From NCBI GenBank assembly GCA_021740025.1, contig JAIPAN010000066.1:1-6666 (forward strand): 6,666 nt of DNA, given 5' to 3'. The notes under the pieces were generated by a model. The model was given only the letters and a program-made list of their open reading frames with translations, was not told where the DNA came from and did not search any database. Shown here piece by piece: positions 1 through 6,205 of the stretch (within the stretch, counting starts at the first letter, position 1; the number at the start of each line of letters is the position of its first letter). The stretch comes from Sphingobacteriaceae bacterium. Lineage in GTDB: Bacteria; Bacteroidota; Bacteroidia; Sphingobacteriales; Sphingobacteriaceae. The position numbers and the translations under genes were made by a program.

Positions 1-899
1 CCATCCTCAATGTTTTCGTAGGAGGTGTTGCCTGCCAATGCCAAAGCAGCATATTCCCATTCTGCTTCTGTTGGTAAACGGTAGGGCTCTTTTAAAATAC
101 CATCTTCTAAACGTACCGGACGGGTAACGCCACCCTTAGCTGGGGCAGTACCTGTTGCTGGAGCAGCAGCGGTAGCATTTGGATTTAAATCTTTTTTCAT
201 TTTCTTGCCATCAATACCTTGGCCACGGTATTGGCCATTTAGGTAGATGTCGGTATTAAATGGTTTTACACTGTCGGCTACGTTGGTAGTTGCAGCGCCA
301 GCAGCTCCTTTTGCAGGTGCACCTTTATACGCAGCCAAATAACCACCCTTACGTAAAAGATCTTCGTTTACTCTATCGGTACGCCATGCGCAATACTCAC
401 GTGCTTGTTCCCAGGTTACACCAACTACCGGATAATCTTGGTAAGCCGGGTGGCGCAAGTAATTGTTTACCCATGGTTCGTTGTACGATAATGGTCTGCG
501 CCAAACCAAGGTATCAGGCAGTGCATTGTAATAATACTCTGCATCATCTTTAAAATTGCGTTTTATCCAGTATAAATATTCTAACCAATCTACATTTGAA
601 ACCTCGGTTTCGTCCATATAAAATGAAGCTACCGTTACACGGCGCTTGGTATTGTCGTTTTCGTAAACTAAATCTTGGTTTAAGCTACCACCCATTACGA
701 AGGTACCGCCTTCAATGGCTACCAAACCCGGACCAGGACCTCTTTTTGCCTTACCGACAACCTGAAACCCGCCATTGTATTTATTATTATAGGCCATTCC
801 TGTTTTAGAGGATGCATTTTTTTTACTACATGAGGTAATAACCATACTAAGTAGCAAAACACATACAATAGAACTAGTATATACTGTTTTTCTTTTCAT
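1..899 (-). CDS. gldJ: GldJ-type gliding motility/T9SS lipoprotein, N-terminal part (C-terminus cut by window edge)
   Basis: Reads on the minus strand from ATG at 899-897 to the left edge, giving 299 codons without a stop. Residues 1-24 are a lipoprotein signal: basic MKRK, a hydrophobic core and the lipobox ITSC with lipidated Cys24. The following SKKN has no acidic export signal, so an inner-leaflet (periplasm-facing) lipoprotein is inferred. From about residue 57 an FGE-sulfatase (SUMF1-like) fold begins, with GLVAIEGGTFVMGG (58-71), SFYMDETEVSNVDWLEYL (92-109), DTLVWRRPL (129-137), NNYLRHPAYQDYPVVGVTW (145-163) and YRLPTEAEWEYAAL (273-286). The DTLVW and NNYLRHPAY blocks and the N-terminal SSKTG...NGGF region match GldJ rather than its paralogue GldK. 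GldJ is needed for gliding and for stability of the T9SS motor-associated parts in Flavobacterium. Two Ala/Pro/Gly-rich stretches (about 194-205 and 240-257) look like surface-loop inserts. The family is usually over 500 residues, so roughly half lies outside. It is divergent from porV. Confidence 0.9.
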   Translation of the reverse strand, partial: MKRKTVYTSSIVCVLLLSMVITSCSKKNASSKTGMAYNNKYNGGFQVVGKAKRGPGPGLVAIEGGTFVMGGSLNQDLVYENDNTKRRVTVASFYMDETEVSNVDWLEYLYWIKRNFKDDAEYYYNALPDTLVWRRPLSYNEPWVNNYLRHPAYQDYPVVGVTWEQAREYCAWRTDRVNEDLLRKGGYLAAYKGAPAKGAAGAATTNVADSVKPFNTDIYLNGQYRGQGIDGKKMKKDLNPNATAAAPATGTAPAKGGVTRPVRLEDGILKEPYRLPTEAEWEYAALALAGNTSYENIED

Positions 900-927
900 T
901 CTTAAGCGCTCTAAGAAGTATTGAAAT

Positions 928-953
928 GCTAAAATAGCGTATTTACGCTAAAA
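928..953. repeat. Inverted repeat within direct repeats, operator-like, upstream of gldJ
   Basis: Two perfect 7-bp arms, TAGCGTA (935-941) and TACGCTA (944-950), are separated by TT. The same stretch carries the direct repeat GCTAAAA at 928-934 and 947-953. It lies 36-51 bp upstream of the gldJ ATG. It could be a dimeric regulator site, or a small hairpin in the gldJ leader if transcription starts further upstream. The symmetry is seen; the function is inferred. Confidence 0.4.
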
Positions 954-1039
954 CACCAAAAGGATCCTTATTTAATCTTATATGTTTTTGTAAGTTAATT
1001 AACAGTCCAAAAACTCATAATTGTTTATATATTCGTATG

Positions 1040-1071
1040 TTGTTCGAAATATTTTTTAGATACAATACTTG
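1040..1071 (+). promoter_or_regulatory. Possible weak porV promoter
   Basis: AATACTTG (1064-1071) matches the Bacteroidota -7 consensus TAnnTTTG at four of six fixed positions. TTG at 1040-1042 lies 21 bp upstream, inside the 17-23 bp range known for Flavobacterium. The box ends 5 bp before the porV ATG, which would leave almost no leader. It is weak by sequence and is supported mainly by the similar geometry at 2887-2894 and 4869-4876. Confidence 0.25.
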
Positions 1072-1076
1072 CTTGA

Positions 1077-2252
1077 ATGCGTAGCAGTTTATATATTCTC
1101 ATACTTTTTTGTACAAGCTTAAATTTACAAGCTCAAATATTTGGTTCATCCACTTTGTCTGACGGGAAAAAGCCCAATAGTATACAAACAGCCATGTCTT
1201 TTTTATTAATTACGCCCGATGCAAAAGCTGGAGCTATGGGCGATGCCGGCGTAGCTACTGCTCCCGACTTGTATGCTTTGCATTGGAATCCGGCTAAATT
1301 GTCATTTCTAGAAGGCTCTTACGGTGGATCATTTTCGTATACTCCCTGGCTAAAAAACTTGGTTCCCGATATTAATTTTGCGTATTTAACCTATTATAAA
1401 AAATTGGCTAATCAAGGTGTTTTAGCCGGCTCTGTTCGCTATTTTTCTTTGGGCGATATACAACTAACCGATATTAATCAGATTGATTTGGGCACTTATA
1501 GTCCCAACGAATTTGCCATTGATGCGGCTTATTCTAAAAGATTTGGTGAAACGTTTTCACTAGGTACAACTATTCGGTACATTCGCTCAAGTTTAAGCAA
1601 TGGTCAATTTTCTGCCAGCGATGTGTTACGACCGGCTTCGGCCTTTGCTGCAGACGTCTCTGCATATGGCACCAATCCTACTACCATGTTTGGTAAAGAA
1701 GCACAACTGAGCTGGGGTATTAATATTTCTAACATTGGCACCAAAATAAGTTATGCCCAAGGTGGCTCAAAATATTTTTTACCTACCAATTTGCGTATAG
1801 GCCTTGCAAGCAGTTTGGCAATGAATGATTTTGATAAACTAACTTTTACGCTAGATGTAAATAAATTATTGGTACCTACTTCGCCAGAGGTAGATGTTAA
1901 TGGTCAAATTATTGCCGGCAAAGACCCCAACCGTTCTATGGTTTCAGGTATCTTTGGCTCCTTTACAGACGCTCCAGGGGGCTTTTCGGAAGAACTGAGA
2001 GAAATTAATTATGCCATGGGCGCTGAATATATGTTTAGCGACCAATTTGCGTTGCGTGCTGGCTATTTTTATGAGCATCCTACCAAAGGCGATCGTCAAT
2101 TTATAACGGTAGGTGGCGGGTTTAAAACGCAAAAAGCAGGCATTGATTTAGCGTATATTGTAGCTAAGCAACAAAAAAGCCCGATGGCTAATACACTCAG
2201 ATTCTCACTTTTTTATATCTTTCCTGAAAATAATAAAGACAAGTTCAATTGA
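1077..2252 (+). CDS. porV: T9SS outer-membrane protein PorV (LptO)
   Basis: A complete 391-residue protein. A Sec signal peptide covers residues 1-19, with a probable signal peptidase I cut after LQA. The mature start contains the conserved PorV/PorQ block TAMSFLLITPDAKAGAMGDAGVATA (38-62) followed by WNPAK (70-74). The rest alternates polar and aromatic residues as in a beta-barrel of the FadL-like group, ending in strand-like LRFSLFYIF and a short charged tail. PorV shuttles cargo with a C-terminal T9SS signal from the SprA translocon to the attachment complex, where PorU removes the signal; with PorU, PorZ and PorQ it forms that complex at the outer membrane. Length and motifs are typical and the start is fixed by the signal peptide. 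No Shine-Dalgarno sequence is visible, which is normal here. porU, often next to porV, is not between it and gldJ. The stop overlaps the ispF start. Confidence 0.95.
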   Translation: MRSSLYILILFCTSLNLQAQIFGSSTLSDGKKPNSIQTAMSFLLITPDAKAGAMGDAGVATAPDLYALHWNPAKLSFLEGSYGGSFSYTPWLKNLVPDINFAYLTYYKKLANQGVLAGSVRYFSLGDIQLTDINQIDLGTYSPNEFAIDAAYSKRFGETFSLGTTIRYIRSSLSNGQFSASDVLRPASAFAADVSAYGTNPTTMFGKEAQLSWGINISNIGTKISYAQGGSKYFLPTNLRIGLASSLAMNDFDKLTFTLDVNKLLVPTSPEVDVNGQIIAGKDPNRSMVSGIFGSFTDAPGGFSEELREINYAMGAEYMFSDQFALRAGYFYEHPTKGDRQFITVGGGFKTQKAGIDLAYIVAKQQKSPMANTLRFSLFYIFPENNKDKFN

Positions 2253-2728
2253 AAATACGTGTAGGTTTTGGATTCGATGTCCATCAATTAGTTGAAAATC
2301 ATCCATTTGTTTTGGGTGGTGTAAATTTAGAACACCATGCTGGTGCTTTTGGCCATTCAGATGCCGATGTACTGGTACACGCCATCTGCGATGCCTTGCT
2401 AGGTGCCGCCAATTTAGGCGATATTGGTTATCATTTTTCGAATACCGATGCCCGTTGGAAGGGCATTAGCAGTTTAATTTTATTGCAAGAATGTGTAACA
2501 TTATTGGCCCTAAAAGGCTGGACCATTGGCAATATAGATGCCATGATTTGTTTAGAAGCCCCCAAAATTAATCCACATGTGCCGGCCATGAAACAACATA
2601 TTGCTACCGCTGCTGGTATTAGTGAAGAAGATATTTCTATAAAAGCCACTACCAATGAAACTATGGGCTTTATTGGTCGCCAAGAGGGTATAGTAGCCTA
2701 TGCCGTTTGCCTTATTGAGAAAGCTTAA
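2249..2728 (+). CDS. ispF: 2-C-methyl-D-erythritol 2,4-cyclodiphosphate synthase
   Basis: A complete 159-residue enzyme of the MEP isoprenoid pathway. It converts CDP-ME 2-phosphate to the cyclic diphosphate MEcPP with release of CMP, as a cytosolic homotrimer. By family comparison the metal ligands are Asp10 and His12 (GFGFDVHQL, 6-14) and His44, with the signature GHSDADVLVH at 35-44. GDIG (57-60) lies in the substrate region, and the C-terminal block KATTNETMGFIGRQEG (132-147) holds the CDP-binding Thr/Glu. The start is TTG (2249-2251). An in-frame stop at 2234-2236 and the absence of any in-frame ATG before codon 99 make TTG the only start that keeps the Asp10/His12 motif. It overlaps the porV stop in TTGA, so translational coupling to porV is likely. 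Its own stop overlaps the convergent small gene. Confidence 0.97.
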   Translation: MKIRVGFGFDVHQLVENHPFVLGGVNLEHHAGAFGHSDADVLVHAICDALLGAANLGDIGYHFSNTDARWKGISSLILLQECVTLLALKGWTIGNIDAMICLEAPKINPHVPAMKQHIATAAGISEEDISIKATTNETMGFIGRQEGIVAYAVCLIEKA

Positions 2729-2880
2729 CCTTTTTTAGGCTCCACAGCAGAAAAATCTGCCGAACATTTACAGGAGCTTCCACAGCTATTTTTAGCCGTA
2801 AAATTGCGATACAGCATTCGGCCTAGGTAGGCTACTGCTAAACCAAATACGGCAACTACGGCTATTTCTTGTACGTTCAT
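2725..2880 (-). CDS. Small Cys-rich single-pass membrane protein, FeoB-associated type
   Basis: A 51-residue ORF read from ATG at 2880-2878 to TAA at 2727-2725. It has a short N-terminus (MNVQE), one hydrophobic segment at about residues 6-20, a basic patch (RMLYRNFTAK), then a cysteine cluster Cys33-x3-Cys37-x-Cys39 (SCGSSCKCS) and a polar tail ending PKKG. This layout is that of the FeoB-associated Cys-rich membrane proteins (Virus attachment/FeoB_associated family, PF12669 from memory), which often sit beside the ferrous-iron transporter FeoB and may bind metal through the cysteines. No feoB is in the window, so an iron role is inference. A good TACCTTTG promoter box lies just upstream. 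Its stop shares TTAA with the ispF stop. The cysteine cluster and promoter argue against a chance ORF. Confidence 0.8.
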   Translation of the reverse strand: MNVQEIAVVAVFGLAVAYLGRMLYRNFTAKNSCGSSCKCSADFSAVEPKKG

Positions 2881-2886
2881 ACCTTG

Positions 2887-2894
2887 CAAAGGTA
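2887..2894 (-). promoter_or_regulatory. -7 promoter box of the small Cys-rich gene
   Basis: On the minus strand this reads TACCTTTG, an exact match to the Bacteroidota consensus TAnnTTTG. It ends 6 bp before the ATG at 2880, so transcription would begin within about three bases of the start codon. No TTG lies 17-23 bp further upstream, so the -33 element is missing or degenerate. Confidence 0.5.
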
Positions 2895-2940
2895 ATCTAT
2901 TTCTTTGTTTTGAACTGTAATCGCAGTCTAAAATACACCT

Positions 2941-2974
2941 TTGCAGTTTTTACGGTTTTAAAACCTTAGCTTTG
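2941..2974 (+). promoter_or_regulatory. typA promoter (TTG-N23-TAGCTTTG)
   Basis: TAGCTTTG (2967-2974) is an exact TAnnTTTG -7 box, and TTG at 2941-2943 (within TTTG) sits 23 bp upstream, at the upper limit of the known spacing. The predicted start near 2978 leaves a leader of about 22 nt before the ATG at 3001. The leader is A/T-rich with no Shine-Dalgarno. The spacer contains a perfect 12-bp palindrome. Confidence 0.6.
2954..2965. repeat. 12-bp palindrome in the typA promoter spacer
   Basis: GGTTTTAAAACC is perfectly self-complementary. It lies between the -33 and -7 elements, ending one base before TAGCTTTG. A dimeric protein bound there would block RNA polymerase, so a repressor site is possible. 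The palindrome is seen; regulation is inferred, and AT-rich DNA can give such sites by chance. Confidence 0.35.
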
Positions 2975-3000
2975 CAAAAATTTTCTTTCAAAACACTGCA

Positions 3001-4809
3001 ATGCAAAAAATTAGAAACATAGCCATTATAGCCCACGTTGACCACGGTAAAACGACTTTGGTTGATAAAATTTTACACTCTTGTTCTATTTTTCGTGACA
3101 ACGAGCAAACTGGCGACCTCATATTAGACAACAACGATTTAGAGCGTGAACGTGGTATTACCATTGTTTCTAAAAACGTTTCGGTACAATATAAAGACGT
3201 AAAAATTAACATTATTGACACTCCTGGTCACGCCGACTTTGGCGGTGAAGTAGAGCGTGTTTTAAAAATGGCCGATGGCGTATTGTTATTATGCGATGCT
3301 TTTGAAGGCGCTATGCCTCAAACTCGTTTTGTAACCCAAAAAGCGTTGGCATTGGGCTTAAAACCCATAGTAGTTGTAAATAAAGTAGATAAAGAAAACT
3401 GCCGCCCTGAAGAGGTATACGAACAAATTTTCGAATTATTCTTCAACTTAGAGGCTACCGAAGAGCAGTTAGATTTCCCGGTAATTTACGGTTCTTCTAA
3501 ACAAGGCTGGATGAGTACCGATTGGAAAACTCCAACCACCGATATTTTCGCTCTGTTAGATGCCGTAGTAGAAAACATTCCACCGGCACCTATTAATGAA
3601 GGAACTTTGCAGATGCAGATTACCTCTTTAGATTATTCATCTTTTGTAGGTCGTATTGCCATTGGTCGTGTGCACCGTGGTTCTATTAAAGAAAATCAGC
3701 CCGTTACTTTAATTAAGCGTGATGGCAAAGTGGTAAAATCGAGAGTAAAAGAATTATATACGTTTGAAGGCTTAGGTAAAATTAAAACTACCGAAGTACG
3801 CTCGGGCGATATTTGTGCGGTAGTAGGTATTGATGGCTTTGATATTGGCGATACCATTGCTGATTTTGATGCGCCAGAACAATTACCAGTTATTAGTATT
3901 GATGAGCCAACCATGAACATGTTGTTTACCATTAACAACTCTCCGTTTTTTGGTAAAGAAGGTAAATTGGTAACTTCACAACGTATCAGGGATCGTTTGT
4001 TAAAAGAGATGGAAAAAAATCTTGCACTAAAAGTGGTAGATACCCCATCTCCAGACTCTTGGTTAGTATACGGTCGTGGTATTCTCCATTTGTCGGTATT
4101 AATTGAAACCATGCGTCGCGAAGGCTACGAAATACAAGTAGGCCAGCCCCAAGTAATTATCAAAGAAATTGATGGCAAAAAATGTGAGCCAATTGAAACC
4201 TTAATTGTAGACGTTCCTGGCGATGTGTCAGGTAAAGTAATTGAATTGGTTACACAACGTAAAGGTGAGTTGTTGATTATGGAGCCTAAAGGTGATTTAC
4301 AACATTTAGAATTTGAAATCCCTGCACGTGGTATTATCGGTTTGCGTAACAACGTTTTAACTGCTACCGCCGGCGAAGCCATTATGGCGCACCGTTTCAA
4401 AGCATATGAGCCTTGGAAAGGAGTAATTCCTGGTCGCTTAAATGGGGTTTTGGTTTCTATGGAAAAAGGAATGACCACGGCTTATTCTATTGATAAATTA
4501 CAAGATCGTGGCCGTTTCTTCGTAGATCCGGGTGTAGATGTATACGAAGGCCAAATTATGGGCGAACACATTCGCGATAACGACTTGGTAGTAAACGTAG
4601 TAAAAGGAAAAGCCTTAACCAACATGCGTGCTTCTGGTACCGATGATAATACTCGTATTGCCCCAGCTATTAAATTCTCTTTAGAAGAAGCAATGGAGTA
4701 CATTCAAGCCGATGAGTACATTGAAGTAACACCGGTGAGTATGCGTTTACGCAAAATTTATTTAACAGAAAACGAGCGCAAAATTAATGCAAAGAAATTT
4801 GCTAATTAG
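3001..4809 (+). CDS. typA: Translational GTPase TypA/BipA
   Basis: A complete 602-residue protein of usual length for BipA, a ribosome-binding GTPase of the EF-G/LepA superfamily involved in 50S assembly and in growth under stress and cold. The GTPase domain (1 to about 200) has G1 AHVDHGKTT (11-19), G2 RGITI (51-55), G3 DTPGHADF (73-80) with the catalytic His77, G4 NKVD (127-130) and G5 GSSKQGW (164-170). An EF-Tu domain-II-like barrel follows (about 205-295, with SSFVGRIAIGRVHRG). EF-G III- and V-like domains come next (HLSVLIETMRREGYE, LEFEIPARGIIGLR), then the BipA-specific C-terminal domain from about 480 (GVLVSMEKGMTTAYSI, GQIMGEHIRDNDL, KALTNMRASGTDD), which distinguishes it from LepA and EF-G. 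It is probably monocistronic: its own promoter lies upstream and a strong hairpin terminator directly downstream. Confidence 0.98.
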   Translation: MQKIRNIAIIAHVDHGKTTLVDKILHSCSIFRDNEQTGDLILDNNDLERERGITIVSKNVSVQYKDVKINIIDTPGHADFGGEVERVLKMADGVLLLCDAFEGAMPQTRFVTQKALALGLKPIVVVNKVDKENCRPEEVYEQIFELFFNLEATEEQLDFPVIYGSSKQGWMSTDWKTPTTDIFALLDAVVENIPPAPINEGTLQMQITSLDYSSFVGRIAIGRVHRGSIKENQPVTLIKRDGKVVKSRVKELYTFEGLGKIKTTEVRSGDICAVVGIDGFDIGDTIADFDAPEQLPVISIDEPTMNMLFTINNSPFFGKEGKLVTSQRIRDRLLKEMEKNLALKVVDTPSPDSWLVYGRGILHLSVLIETMRREGYEIQVGQPQVIIKEIDGKKCEPIETLIVDVPGDVSGKVIELVTQRKGELLIMEPKGDLQHLEFEIPARGIIGLRNNVLTATAGEAIMAHRFKAYEPWKGVIPGRLNGVLVSMEKGMTTAYSIDKLQDRGRFFVDPGVDVYEGQIMGEHIRDNDLVVNVVKGKALTNMRASGTDDNTRIAPAIKFSLEEAMEYIQADEYIEVTPVSMRLRKIYLTENERKINAKKFAN

Positions 4810-4825
4810 TTTCTCGGTTTCTTTT

Positions 4826-4865
4826 AAAAACAGCGCTCTTCGAATTGCCGGAGAGCGCTGTTTTT
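4826..4865 (+). terminator. Rho-independent terminator of typA, probably bidirectional
   Basis: Left arm 4826-4842 pairs with right arm 4849-4865: 14 perfect pairs (AAAAACAGCGCTCT with its complement), then a T-G wobble and two C-G/G-C pairs, closing on the 6-base loop AATTGC (4843-4848). The right arm runs on into a T tract (4861-4867). It begins 16 bp after the typA stop. The A tract on the left arm gives a T tract on the opposite strand, so it could stop leftward transcription too. Confidence 0.92.
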
Positions 4866-4876
4866 TTATACATTTG
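4845..4876 (+). promoter_or_regulatory. Flippase promoter nested in the typA terminator (TTG-N21-TACATTTG)
   Basis: TACATTTG (4869-4876) is an exact -7 box and TTG (4845-4847) lies 21 bp upstream, within the accepted 17-23 bp. The -33 TTG occupies the terminator loop and the spacer is the right stem arm plus the T tract. The box ends 6 bp before the ATG at 4883, implying a leaderless or nearly leaderless transcript. Confidence 0.6.
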
Positions 4877-4882
4877 TTTTGA

Positions 4883-6205
4883 ATGAAAATACCAGCACTA
4901 CCAGGTTTTGAGCAGGCAGCATTTCAGAAGTATGTAAAAAATACCGGCTGGTTGCTAGCAGGTAAACTTTTAAGTTTGGTGGTGGGCTTTATCATTGCTC
5001 GTTATTTAGGCCCTTATGCGTTTGGCGATTTAAGCTTTGCCGATGCCTTTGCCGCTCTTTTTGCTGCAGTGGGCACACTGGGTTTAGATAGTTTTATTAT
5101 TCGCGAAATTATACAACACCCCGATAAACGTGACGAAATTTTAGGCACCTCTTTGGTGATGCGACTGGCCGCCAATGCTATACTTATTCCCTTGGCCATT
5201 CTTACTTATTTAGCTTTCCGCCAATTATCTACCAACGAAACCGAGGTATCTTTGGCACTTTTAATTGCTTTGTGTAGCTCTGCTGCTTTATTTAAGTCTT
5301 TCAATATTATCGATTCGTATTTCCAGTCGCAAGTTGCTTCTAAATATGTGGTGCAGGTGCAAAATGTATGTTTAGTGCTTTCCACTACTGTTAAAATTGC
5401 TCTAATTTATAACCATGCACCGGTACTTTATTTTGCCGGGGCGCTGGTGTTCGATAGCGCTGTTTTAGCCCTTGGTCTACTCTTCATTTACAAGCATAAA
5501 CAATTACACCTACATACCTGGACTTTCAATTGGGCACGAGCCAAATCGCTTATCCAACAATCGTGGCCTTTAATTTTAACCGCCGTAATGATTTCCATTT
5601 ATATGAAAATAGATCAGGTGATGTTGAAATCAGCTGGTAGTAAAATTGTGGGTATTTATAGTGCTGCCGCACGCATTAGCGAATCGTGGTATTTTATTCC
5701 CGTTGCCATAGTTACCTCAGTATTTCCGGCCATTATTCATGCCCGCAAAACCGATATTGAACGCTACCACAAACGCCTGCAAAATTTATACGATTTATTG
5801 GTTGCAATCAGTTTGCCAGTAGCTGTTTTAGTGAGCATTTTTGCCAATCAAATCATTCATATTTTATACGGAAACCCATACCATGGAGCCGGATTATTGC
5901 TCTCTATTCATATTTGGTCGGGTATTTTTGTGTTTTTAGGAAGTGCAAGCAGCCAATTTTTATTAGCCGAGGGTTTTACCCTCATTTCCTTTTCGCGAAC
6001 TGCTTTTGGGGCCTTGGTAAATGTAGTACTTAACCTATGGCTCATTCCGATATACGGCGCATTAGGAGCTTCCATTGCTACCTTAATTGCCTATGCTAGT
6101 TCAACCTTTTTTATTCTTGCCATTCCGCATACCCGGGAGCAGGGACTTCGCATGTTAAAATCGCTTTTCTTGATATCAATCATTCAAAAAATAATAAAAA
6201 AGTGA
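4883..6205 (+). CDS. Wzx-like polysaccharide/oligosaccharide flippase (MOP superfamily)
   Basis: A complete 440-residue polytopic inner-membrane protein. After a short cytoplasmic N-terminus, hydrophobic helices alternate with short charged loops, about 12-14 in total, starting at about 22-40 and ending at about 398-417. The segment IARYLGPYAFGDLSFADAF (38-56) is the typical first-loop signature of polysaccharide biosynthesis transporters (RfbX/Wzx), and the second half repeats the layout (KIDQVMLKSAGSKIVGIYSAAARI). Such proteins flip undecaprenyl-linked glycan units to the periplasm for O-antigen, capsule or exopolysaccharide assembly; the substrate cannot be read from sequence. Other MOP members, such as MATE drug exporters or MurJ, are less likely given the loop signature. 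It has its own promoter within the upstream terminator, and its stop overlaps the GTG of the methyltransferase. It ends in a Lys-rich tail. Confidence 0.9.
   Translation: MKIPALPGFEQAAFQKYVKNTGWLLAGKLLSLVVGFIIARYLGPYAFGDLSFADAFAALFAAVGTLGLDSFIIREIIQHPDKRDEILGTSLVMRLAANAILIPLAILTYLAFRQLSTNETEVSLALLIALCSSAALFKSFNIIDSYFQSQVASKYVVQVQNVCLVLSTTVKIALIYNHAPVLYFAGALVFDSAVLALGLLFIYKHKQLHLHTWTFNWARAKSLIQQSWPLILTAVMISIYMKIDQVMLKSAGSKIVGIYSAAARISESWYFIPVAIVTSVFPAIIHARKTDIERYHKRLQNLYDLLVAISLPVAVLVSIFANQIIHILYGNPYHGAGLLLSIHIWSGIFVFLGSASSQFLLAEGFTLISFSRTAFGALVNVVLNLWLIPIYGALGASIATLIAYASSTFFILAIPHTREQGLRMLKSLFLISIIQKIIKK

Larger units (their letters stand above)
900..1076. promoter_or_regulatory. Divergent gldJ-porV intergenic region with clustered palindromes
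   Basis: This 177-bp AT-rich spacer must hold promoters for gldJ (leftward) and porV (rightward). Visible symmetric elements, in order, are CTTAAG (901-906), AGCGCT (905-910), the dyad TAGCGTA-TT-TACGCTA (935-950), AGGATCCT (961-968) and GTTAATTAAC (994-1003). No exact TAnnTTTG box reads toward gldJ. A weak match reads toward porV. There is no ORF and no recognisable small RNA. Confidence 0.55.

Noticed and set aside
290..808. Two plus-strand ORFs of 87 and 70 codons
   Set aside because: Both lie antisense to gldJ, whose minus-strand frame shows clear family motifs; their translations are low-quality and show no domain features.
1944..2655. Minus-strand ORFs inside porV and ispF (62 and 74 codons)
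   Set aside because: They are shadows of well-supported genes, with no promoter box or recognisable motif.
2736..2777. GCTCC/GGAGC complement as a possible terminator for porV-ispF
   Set aside because: The arms are only 5 bp, the loop is long and there is no T tract. It lies within the coding region of the small Cys-rich gene.
2988..3221. Minus-strand ORF of 77 codons over the typA start
   Set aside because: It is antisense to the GTPase G1-G3 region, and the real features on the plus strand explain the open frame.
3696..4703. Minus-strand ORFs of 138, 117 and 73 codons inside typA
   Set aside because: typA has conserved motifs along its whole length. The antisense frames are Ser/Thr/Pro-rich by-products of its codon use.
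5014..5199. Minus-strand ORF of 61 codons inside the flippase
   Set aside because: It is an antisense shadow of a membrane-protein gene with no independent signals.
6185..6201. A-rich run before the methyltransferase as a possible programmed frameshift site joining it to the flippase
   Set aside because: The GTGA stop/start overlap explains the junction simply. There is no downstream structure that stands out, and a flippase-methyltransferase fusion is not expected.
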